Below, piece by piece: positions 1 through 5,215 of a stretch of 9,720 nt of DNA; position 1 is the stretch's first letter, and each line of letters opens with the position of its first letter. Made by a program: the position numbers and the translations under genes. The DNA is from Pseudomonadota bacterium (GTDB lineage: Bacteria > Pseudomonadota > Alphaproteobacteria > Caulobacterales > Caulobacteraceae), in NCBI GenBank assembly GCA_023434015.1, contig JAEYTM010000292.1:1-9720 (forward strand), given 5' to 3'. The notes beneath the pieces were generated by a model. The model was not told where the DNA came from, made no database searches, and saw nothing but the letters and a program-made list of their open reading frames with translations.

Positions 1-1079
1 CCCGACGGCCGGAGGGCCCCGATGTGTCGGCGGCGGTCGAACAGCTGCGCGAACGCCTGCGCGGCTTCTTCAGCGGCGGTCCTGGCGGCGGCGTGAAGCC
101 CGGAGCCATCGCCGCGATCGTCGGCGCGGCCTTCGCGCTCTGGGCCCTTTCGGGCCTCTATGTGGTGCAGCCGAACGAGGAGGCCGTGGTCACCACCTTC
201 GGCGCCTATTCTCGCAATGAGACCCCCGGCCTGCGCTATCACCTGCCGGCCCCCATCGAGCGGGTCGAGAAGGTGGCGGTGACCTCGCTGAACCGCATTG
301 ACGTGGGCGGGACGCCTGAGGCCGACATTCCGCAGGAAAGCCTGATGCTGACCGGCGACGAGAACATCATCGACCTGGACTTCAGCGTCACCTGGCGCGT
401 CGCCAACGCCTCTCAGTTCGTCTTCACCCTGCGTGACCCCGAGGCCTCGGTGAAAGCCGTCGCCGAGAGCGCCATGCGCGAGGTGGTGGGCCGCACCGCG
501 CTGGACCCGATCCTGACCACCGGCCGCGGCCAGGTGCAGGTGCAGGCCCGCGACCTGATGCAGCGCACCCTCGACTCCTGGGGCGCCGGCGTGCGGATCG
601 ACGAAGTCCAGATCCGCTCGGTCGATCCGCCGCAGGAGGTCCGCGCGGCCTTCCGCGACGTCGCCAGCGCCGCACAGGACGCGGCCTCGGCGCAGAACGA
701 AGCCAACACCTATCGCAACCGGGTGATCAACGAGGCCAAGGGTGACGCCGCGCGCATCGTGCAGTCCGCCCAGGGCTATCGCGAACAGGCGGTCCGCGAG
801 GCCTCCGGTGACGCCGCCCGCTTCAACTCGATCTACCAGGAGTACCGCCGCGCCCCGGGTGTGACCCGCGACCGGCTCTACATCGAAACCATGCAGCGCG
901 TTCTCGCCCGTTCCAACAAGGTGGTCATCGACGGCAAGGGCGCCAGCGCCCCCATCATCCTGCCGCCCGACGTCTTCCGGCCCCGCACGGGCGCCCCGGC
1001 CCAGGGCGCCGTCGTCGCCCCGGTTCCGGACGTCCAGGTGCAGCCGCAGGCCCAGGCCGGCCGGAGCGCCGCCCAATGA
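1..1079 (+). CDS. hflK: HflK, FtsH protease modulator subunit (5' end cut by window)
   Basis: Membrane-anchored SPFH/band 7 protein that pairs with HflC to form the cage regulating the AAA+ protease FtsH. The reading frame (codons from nt 3) is open to the window edge and encodes RRPEGPDV before the first possible GTG at 24. HflK proteins normally carry a longer Pro/Gly-rich N-terminal tail, so I treat the gene as entering from the left and the GTG as internal. Visible in order: a charged segment with a Gly-rich run, one membrane segment (nt about 105-167), the typical YVVQPNEEAVVTTFG start of the SPFH domain followed by PGLRYHLPAPIE, an Ala/Glu-rich coiled-coil region (nt about 660-850), and a Pro/Gln/Ala-rich C-terminal tail. 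Its stop overlaps the hflC start in ATGA, so translation is probably coupled. Family assignment is firm; the true start lies outside the window. Confidence 0.95.
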   Translation, partial: RRPEGPDVSAAVEQLRERLRGFFSGGPGGGVKPGAIAAIVGAAFALWALSGLYVVQPNEEAVVTTFGAYSRNETPGLRYHLPAPIERVEKVAVTSLNRIDVGGTPEADIPQESLMLTGDENIIDLDFSVTWRVANASQFVFTLRDPEASVKAVAESAMREVVGRTALDPILTTGRGQVQVQARDLMQRTLDSWGAGVRIDEVQIRSVDPPQEVRAAFRDVASAAQDAASAQNEANTYRNRVINEAKGDAARIVQSAQGYREQAVREASGDAARFNSIYQEYRRAPGVTRDRLYIETMQRVLARSNKVVIDGKGASAPIILPPDVFRPRTGAPAQGAVVAPVPDVQVQPQAQAGRSAAQ

Positions 1080-1969
1080 ACCGCAATCGCCTGATCGTCT
1101 ACGGCGTCATCGCCGCCATCGCCCTGGTGATTCTCGCCAACAGCCTGTTCATCGTCGAACAGCGCCAACAGGCCATCGTGGTGCGCTTCGGTGAACCGGT
1201 GCGCGTGATCAACGCCCCGGGCAAGCCCGGCGCCGGCCTCAATCTGAAGGCCCCGTTCCTGGAGAATGTGGTCTTCTTCGACCGGCGCAACATCTCGCTG
1301 GAAGCCCAGCAGGAAGAGATCATCGCCGCGGGGCAGGAGCGCCTGGTCGTCGACGCCTTCGTTCGCTACCGGATCTCCGACCCGCTGCTGTTCTACCGCA
1401 CCCTGCGGGACGAACGGATCGCGGCCGACCGGATCGAGCGGCTGGTCAACTCCTCGCTCCGCCAGGTGCTTGGCTCGGCCTCGTTCGAGGACATCATCTC
1501 CGGCGGTCGCGGCCGACTGATGCAGCAGGCGCGCACCGACGTCGCCGCCCGCGCCGAGGCCTCGCGCTTCGGGATCCAGATCATCGACCTGCGGATCCGC
1601 CGGGCCGACCTGCCGGCCCAGAACCAGACGGCGGTCTATCGCCGGATGCAGACCTCCCGCCAGCAGGAGGCCGCCCGCATCCGCGCCACCGGCGAACAGG
1701 AGAAGCGCGAGATCATCGCCTCGGCCGACCGCGAAGTGGCGATCACCCTCGCCACCGCTCAGGAAGAAGGCGAGACCACCCGCGGTCTCGGCGACGCCCA
1801 GCGGACCCGCATCTTCGCCGACGCCTACGGCAAGGACCAGAACTTCGCGGCCTTCTACCGGTCGATGCAGGCCTATGAGGCCAGCCTCGGCCAGGGCGAC
1901 ACCACCATGGTGCTGTCGCCGGACAGCGCCTTCTTCCGCTACTTCGACAAGGGGCCGGGCGGGCGCTGA
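1076..1969 (+). CDS. hflC: HflC, FtsH protease modulator subunit
   Basis: Partner of HflK in the periplasm-facing SPFH complex around FtsH; despite old annotations it is not itself regarded as a protease. The 297-residue length is normal for HflC. An N-terminal membrane segment lies at residues about 5-25 (LIVYGVIAAIALVILANSLF). The SPFH domain opens with IVEQRQQAIVVRFGEPV, followed by PGAGLNLKAPFLENVVFFDRR, a classic HflC block. A helical, Arg/Glu/Ala-rich stretch follows at about 185-245, and the C-terminus has the family-typical LSPDSAFFRYF. The ATG shares bases with the hflK stop (ATGA), with GGAG nine nucleotides upstream as the ribosome binding site. Many alphaproteobacteria have a DegP/Do-type protease gene right after hflC; here an acetyltransferase follows instead. 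Identification is secure. Confidence 0.97.
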   Translation: MNRNRLIVYGVIAAIALVILANSLFIVEQRQQAIVVRFGEPVRVINAPGKPGAGLNLKAPFLENVVFFDRRNISLEAQQEEIIAAGQERLVVDAFVRYRISDPLLFYRTLRDERIAADRIERLVNSSLRQVLGSASFEDIISGGRGRLMQQARTDVAARAEASRFGIQIIDLRIRRADLPAQNQTAVYRRMQTSRQQEAARIRATGEQEKREIIASADREVAITLATAQEEGETTRGLGDAQRTRIFADAYGKDQNFAAFYRSMQAYEASLGQGDTTMVLSPDSAFFRYFDKGPGGR

Positions 1970-2514
1970 TGCCCGCCCTGGTCCGTCCGGACGCCGCACG
2001 CATGGTCTCTTTCGTGGAGGCCATGCGCGAGGGCTACTCCCGCGACAACCTGCGGCCCGAGACGCCGCAGACCATCGACGACATCGCCGCCGCGCCGGAC
2101 TGGTTCGTCGGAACCCTGCTCAATCCCCCTACCACCATCGTCCTGCCGGATGGCACGCTCGGCGAGCGTGTGCCGGAGACCATCCTGTGGTGGGTCGAGG
2201 GGCCTGAATTTCTCGGCTCAGTCAGCGTCCGCCACCGTCTGAACCCGCACCTCGAGCGGTGGGGCGGCCATATCGGCTACGCCGTGCGGCCGTCGGCGCG
2301 CCGGCGTGGACACGCCTCCGCCATGCTCGCGGCGATGCTGGACCATTGCCGGCGCGAGCTGCCAGCGCTGGACCGCGTCATGCTGACCGCCAGCACGGCG
2401 AACACCGCCTCCATCCGGGTCATCGAGAAGAACGGCGGGGTGCTGCAGGACCTGATCCCGCACCCCTGGCTCAAGGGCGACGAGGGCCGGCGGTACTGGA
2501 TCGGCCTTCGTTAG
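1969..2514 (+). CDS. GNAT family N-acetyltransferase
   Basis: Predicted acetyl-CoA-dependent N-acetyltransferase of 181 residues, substrate unknown. The acetyl-CoA pyrophosphate-binding motif A is visible at residues 103-116 (GYAVRPSARRRGHA, a good fit to the R/Q-x-x-G-x-G/A signature), followed by a helix (SAMLAAMLDHCRREL). Motif B is at about 145-157 (NTASIRVIEKNGG), where an Asn plus an 'IEKNGG' turn is typical. The overall pattern resembles the predicted acetyltransferases of COG3981, which is a recollection and not a search result. The ATG overlaps the hflC stop (TGATG), so it is probably translated with hflKC. Its TAG stop overlaps the stop of the opposing HAD gene. No catalytic or substrate residue can be fixed from sequence alone, and nothing ties it functionally to HflKC beyond position. 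Confidence 0.88.
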   Translation: MPALVRPDAARMVSFVEAMREGYSRDNLRPETPQTIDDIAAAPDWFVGTLLNPPTTIVLPDGTLGERVPETILWWVEGPEFLGSVSVRHRLNPHLERWGGHIGYAVRPSARRRGHASAMLAAMLDHCRRELPALDRVMLTASTANTASIRVIEKNGGVLQDLIPHPWLKGDEGRRYWIGLR

Positions 2515-3170
2515 CCGCCGAGCAGGCCGCGGACCTCGTGCAGGTCGCGGGCGATCCGAACGCAGAGGCTCTCCATCTCCTCGGTCGGATCGAGCATGTC
2601 CGGGACCATCACCGTCATCATGCCGGCCGCCGAGGCGGAGCGGACCCCGTTGTGACTGTCCTCCAGCGCCAGGCAGTCCCGCGGATCGATTCCGAGCGCC
2701 GCGGCGGCCAATTGGAAGGGCTCCGGATGCGGCTTGCCGCGGGTCTGCACGTCGCGGGTGATGAGGGCGTGAAAGCGATCCACCAGGCTGTGGGGACCCA
2801 GGCTGGCGCGCACGCTCTCCAGGCTGGAGGAGGTGGCGATGGCGCGAGGCAAGCCAATGACGTCGAGGTCGTCGAGGATTTCCAGGGCGCCGGTCTTCAG
2901 TGCGATGCCCGCCGCCAGCTCGGCGCGGAAGTGGCGGCTGATCTCGGCCGACCAGGCGGCCAGGTCGAACCCCTCGCCGAAATGCTCGATCAGGATCAGG
3001 TCGCTGGCGGCATGCTGCAGGCCGACCATCCGCTGGAAGGTGCCGAACGGCATCTCCAGGCCGATGTCGCCGGCGGCCCGTTGCATGGCTCGGAACACCA
3101 CCTGCTCGGTATCCACCAGCAGGCCGTCCATATCGAAGACCACGGCGCGGACGGGACGGGGCAGGTTCAT
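2511..3170 (-). CDS. HAD superfamily hydrolase, beta-phosphoglucomutase / sugar-phosphatase type
   Basis: Cytosolic HAD-fold phosphatase or phosphomutase of 219 residues. All four HAD motifs are present. Motif I is VFDMDGLLVDTE, with nucleophile D13 and acid/base D15. Motif II is ATSSS (about 112-116). The motif III lysine is K146 in GKPHPEPF. Motif IV is LEDSHNGVRSA with E170/D171. The helical cap at about 20-90 and the GKPxP(E/D)xF block place it with the PGMB-like phosphatases (YniC/YcjU/GS1 type); the substrate cannot be read from sequence. The start has a good ribosome site (AGGGGAA on the minus strand, 4 nt away). It lies 49 nt downstream of serB on the same strand and is probably cotranscribed with it. 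The stop overlaps the GNAT stop by 4 nt. Confidence 0.9.
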   Translation of the reverse strand: MNLPRPVRAVVFDMDGLLVDTEQVVFRAMQRAAGDIGLEMPFGTFQRMVGLQHAASDLILIEHFGEGFDLAAWSAEISRHFRAELAAGIALKTGALEILDDLDVIGLPRAIATSSSLESVRASLGPHSLVDRFHALITRDVQTRGKPHPEPFQLAAAALGIDPRDCLALEDSHNGVRSASAAGMMTVMVPDMLDPTEEMESLCVRIARDLHEVRGLLGG

Positions 3171-3219
3171 GGCCTTCCCCTATCCCAATGGCGCGGTCCG
3201 CGGGAAATCAAACCCGGCT

Positions 3220-4116
3220 TCAGTCGGTTACGAACTGGTCCAGCGCATAGCCCTGGAAGTACAGCAGGGCCGTGAGGTCGGCATGGTCGATCTTGGCGTC
3301 GGCCTGGGCGGCCACGACCGGCTTGGCGCGATAGGCGACGCCAAGGCCGGCGGCCTCGATCATCGCCAGGTCGTTGGCGCCGTCGCCGATGGCCAGGGCG
3401 GCGGACAGCGGGACGCCGAGCGCGGCGGTCTCTTCCTTCAGCGCCGCCAGCTTGGCCTCGCGGCCCAGGATCGGCTCGCCCAACGTGCCCAGCAGGACGC
3501 TGTCCGCCTCGTGGAGCGTGTTGGCGCGGTTGGCGTGGAAGCCGGCGGCCTCGGCCACGCGGCCGGTGAAGAAGGTGAAGCCGCCGGAGACCAGCACGCA
3601 GCGGGCGCCATGCTCCGCCATCGTCCGCACCAGCGTCCGGGCGCCGGGGTTCAGGCGAACGCGTTCGTCGTAGGCCTGTTGCAGCGAGGCGACGCCCAGC
3701 CCCTTCAGCATGGCGACGCGCTCGCGCAGCGCTCCCTCGAACTCCAGCTCGCCGCGCATCGCGCGCTCGGTGATCGCCGAGACCTCGTCCTTCACCCCGG
3801 CGAAATCGGCCAGTTCGTCCAGGCACTCGACGTTGATGATGGTCGAATCCATGTCGGCGATCAGCAGGCGCTTGCGGCGCCCTTCGACCGGCTGCAGGCA
3901 CCAGTCGAGCAGCTGCCCGTCGAGCGGCGCTCGCAGGGCGGCCTTGACCGCTGCCGGGTCGTCGGCTTCGAGGAAGACATCGACGGCGGCGCCTTCGCCG
4001 GCCTCGAGCGGCCGGGATTCGGCGACCGTGGCGCCGACGCCGGCCAGCGCTTCGCGTAGGTTGATCTGGATGCCGCCCGCATTGGGGGGCGCGACGAGGG
4101 TGAGGACAAGCTGCAT
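3220..4116 (-). CDS. serB: Phosphoserine phosphatase SerB
   Basis: Catalyses the last step of L-serine synthesis, O-phospho-L-serine to serine plus phosphate. The 298-residue product has an N-terminal ACT-like regulatory part (residues 1-80, beginning MQLVLTLVAPP) and a C-terminal HAD domain. HAD motifs: DMDST at 88-92 (nucleophile D88, acid/base D90), SGGFTFF from 177, the conserved lysine in the K222/K227 region, and GDGANDLAM at 244-252. DMDSTIINVECLDELA is diagnostic of SerB. I chose the ATG at 4114-4116 because the conserved N-terminus starts there; the frame stays open upstream, and an alternative ATG 12 nt earlier (MRPV) would add four residues. Neither has an obvious Shine-Dalgarno sequence, so leaderless or weak initiation is possible. 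The start codon overlaps that of miaA on the other strand. Confidence 0.95.
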   Translation of the reverse strand: MQLVLTLVAPPNAGGIQINLREALAGVGATVAESRPLEAGEGAAVDVFLEADDPAAVKAALRAPLDGQLLDWCLQPVEGRRKRLLIADMDSTIINVECLDELADFAGVKDEVSAITERAMRGELEFEGALRERVAMLKGLGVASLQQAYDERVRLNPGARTLVRTMAEHGARCVLVSGGFTFFTGRVAEAAGFHANRANTLHEADSVLLGTLGEPILGREAKLAALKEETAALGVPLSAALAIGDGANDLAMIEAAGLGVAYRAKPVVAAQADAKIDHADLTALLYFQGYALDQFVTD

Positions 4117-5047
4117 GACGGGCCGCATCTGGCTGATCGCCGGACCCACCGCAAGCGGCAAGTCGGCTCTGGCCCTGCGTCTGGCGGAACAGACCGGCGG
4201 CGAACTGGTCAATGCGGACGCCCTTCAGCTCTACGCGGACCTACGGCTGCTGAGCGCGAGACCCTCGAACGAGGAAGAGGCGCGGGCGCCGCACCACCTC
4301 TTCGGTCACGCGGACGCCGCCGACGGCTGGTCGGTCGGCCGCTGGCTGCGGGCGGCGGACGAAGCGCTGGCCCAGATCGCCGCGCGAGGTCGCGACGTCA
4401 TCGTCGTCGGAGGCACCGGTCTCTATTTCCGCGCCCTCACCCAGGGCCTTTCGAATGCGCCGGATATCTCGCCGGAAATGCGCGCTGCGGCCGACGCCGA
4501 TTTCGACACCCTCGGCGAGGCGGCGTTCCGCGCCCGCCTGGCGCAGATCGACCCCGCCGCCGCACAACGCATCGGCCCGGGCGACCGGCAGCGGCTGGTC
4601 CGGGCCTGGGAGGTGTTCGCCGCCTCCGGTCGGCCGCTGACCGAATGGCAGCGGAGCGGCGCCCCCGCCCTTCCCGCCGGGTCGTGGCGGGCGGTCGCCC
4701 TGGAGCCGCCGCGCGAGGCGCTCTACGCCCGCTGCGACGCCCGACTGCGGACCATGGTCGAACAGGGTGTGCTGGACGAGGTCGCGGCCCTGGCTGCGCG
4801 TGGCCTCGATCCGCGCCTTCCGGCGATGAAGGCGGTCGGCCTGCGCGAATTCGCCGCTCATCTGCGGGGCGAGACTGACCTCACGGCCGCCGTCGATGGC
4901 GCCCAGAGGGAGACCCGCCGCTACGCAAAGCGGCAAATGACCTGGATGCGGGGACAGATGGGCGCTTGGCCAAGACTGACCGGAACCGACCACGAAAGCC
5001 AGTGGAGGCAGTTTATTGCCCTGGAACCCGGCTTGACGGGCGCCTGA
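4115..5047 (+). CDS. miaA: tRNA dimethylallyltransferase MiaA
   Basis: Transfers a dimethylallyl group to N6 of adenosine 37 in tRNAs reading UNN codons, the first step of ms2i6A formation. The 310-residue length is normal. The Walker A/P-loop GPTASGKS is at residues 10-17, followed by the NADALQLY block (family 'SADS-QVY'), the GGTGLYFRAL block at about 99-108, the DRQRLVRAWEVF helix, and the C-terminal RRYAKRQMTWMRGQ signature. The frame is open far upstream, but that stretch is antisense to serB. The ATG at 4115 gives the standard MiaA N-terminus and has GAGGA eight nucleotides upstream. It is divergent from serB with overlapping start codons, so any miaA promoter must lie inside serB. The last 15 nt carry the -35 element proposed for ilvB. 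Confidence 0.97.
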   Translation: MTGRIWLIAGPTASGKSALALRLAEQTGGELVNADALQLYADLRLLSARPSNEEEARAPHHLFGHADAADGWSVGRWLRAADEALAQIAARGRDVIVVGGTGLYFRALTQGLSNAPDISPEMRAAADADFDTLGEAAFRARLAQIDPAAAQRIGPGDRQRLVRAWEVFAASGRPLTEWQRSGAPALPAGSWRAVALEPPREALYARCDARLRTMVEQGVLDEVAALAARGLDPRLPAMKAVGLREFAAHLRGETDLTAAVDGAQRETRRYAKRQMTWMRGQMGAWPRLTGTDHESQWRQFIALEPGLTGA

Positions 5048-5061
5048 CAGCATGCCACATC
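5033..5061 (+). promoter_or_regulatory. Predicted ilvB promoter (-35 TTGACGG, -10 GCCACATC)
   Basis: TTGACGG (5033-5039) matches the Caulobacter-type housekeeping -35 (TTGaCgS) at every position. After a 14-nt spacer, GCCACATC (5054-5061) matches the -10 consensus GCTANAWC at all but one position. The consensus is from memory of the published Caulobacter promoter compilation. Transcription would begin around 5067-5070, about 20 nt before the leader peptide GTG. The -35 sits inside the end of miaA. The position, directly upstream of a leader peptide and terminator, supports its use. Confidence 0.6.
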
Positions 5062-5089
5062 GCTGAACTTGGATTTTGAGAGAATTCTC

Positions 5090-5134
5090 GTGCGCACCAA
5101 CCTCGTACTCGTAAGGCGGCCGTCCACGGACTGA
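5090..5134 (+). CDS. ilv leader peptide (MRTNLVLVRRPSTD)
   Basis: A 14-residue open reading frame, GTG start to TGA stop, with four consecutive branched-chain amino acid codons: CTC GTA CTC GTA (Leu-Val-Leu-Val, nt 5102-5113). GAGAG (5078-5082) lies seven nucleotides before the GTG as ribosome binding site. It is followed by a long hairpin, an intrinsic terminator and then ilvB, the layout of a translation-coupled attenuator. The control codons end exactly where the first hairpin begins (5114). GTA is an uncommon Val codon in DNA this GC-rich, which would sharpen sensitivity to scarce charged tRNA. The peptide probably has no function of its own; its translation is the sensor. Attenuation control of ilvBN has been reported in Caulobacter, to my recollection. 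Confidence 0.82.
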   Translation: MRTNLVLVRRPSTD

Positions 5135-5161
5135 CATCGGTCAGTTCGTCCACGGTCGCTT
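5114..5161 (+). promoter_or_regulatory. ilv attenuator leader hairpin (20 bp in two stacked stems)
   Basis: Hand pairing gives an upper stem 5126-5135 with 5140-5149 (loop ATCG, ten pairs, one G-U), a symmetrical CC/CC internal loop (5124-5125, 5150-5151), and a lower stem 5114-5123 with 5152-5161 (ten pairs, two G-U). The lower stem starts right after the last control codon, and the leader TGA lies inside the upper stem. A ribosome stalled on Leu/Val codons would cover the lower left strand and free 5152-5161. Part of that freed strand (5154-5159) can pair with 5177-5183 with one bulged G, breaking the terminator's 3' arm. That antiterminator pairing is my inference; the hairpin itself is read directly. 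Confidence 0.75.
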
Positions 5162-5167
5162 GCACAC

Positions 5168-5190
5168 AGGCCCCTTGCGGGCCTTTTTTA
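5168..5190 (+). terminator. Intrinsic terminator (attenuator) upstream of ilvB
   Basis: Perfect 6-bp GC-rich stem AGGCCC (5168-5173) with GGGCCT (5179-5184), loop CTTGC, running straight into a T tract (5184-5189). It lies 26 nt before the ilvB ATG and after the leader peptide stop, so as a plain terminator it would cut ilvB off from its promoter; conditional use is the sensible reading. It may also end miaA transcripts. Confidence 0.85.
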
Positions 5191-5215
5191 TTGCCCCTCC
5201 GCCAAGGCTCTCCTC

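Noticed and set aside
878..1999. 373-codon minus-strand open frame
   Set aside because: Antisense to hflK/hflC; compositionally a GC shadow with no recognisable domain.
2259..3275. 338-codon plus-strand open frame
   Set aside because: It overlaps the GNAT gene out of frame and the HAD gene antisense; both of those have clear catalytic motifs.
2833..4114. Long plus-strand open frames across HAD and serB, including the upstream extension of the miaA frame
   Set aside because: Antisense to serB and HAD motifs. The miaA extension ends at the well-supported ATG 4115, where the family's N-terminus begins.
5121..5155. 9-bp direct repeat CGTCCACGG (5121-5129 and 5147-5155)
   Set aside because: The two copies fall symmetrically across the two internal CC loops of the long leader hairpin and are explained by its arms, so I do not count them as an independent repeat.
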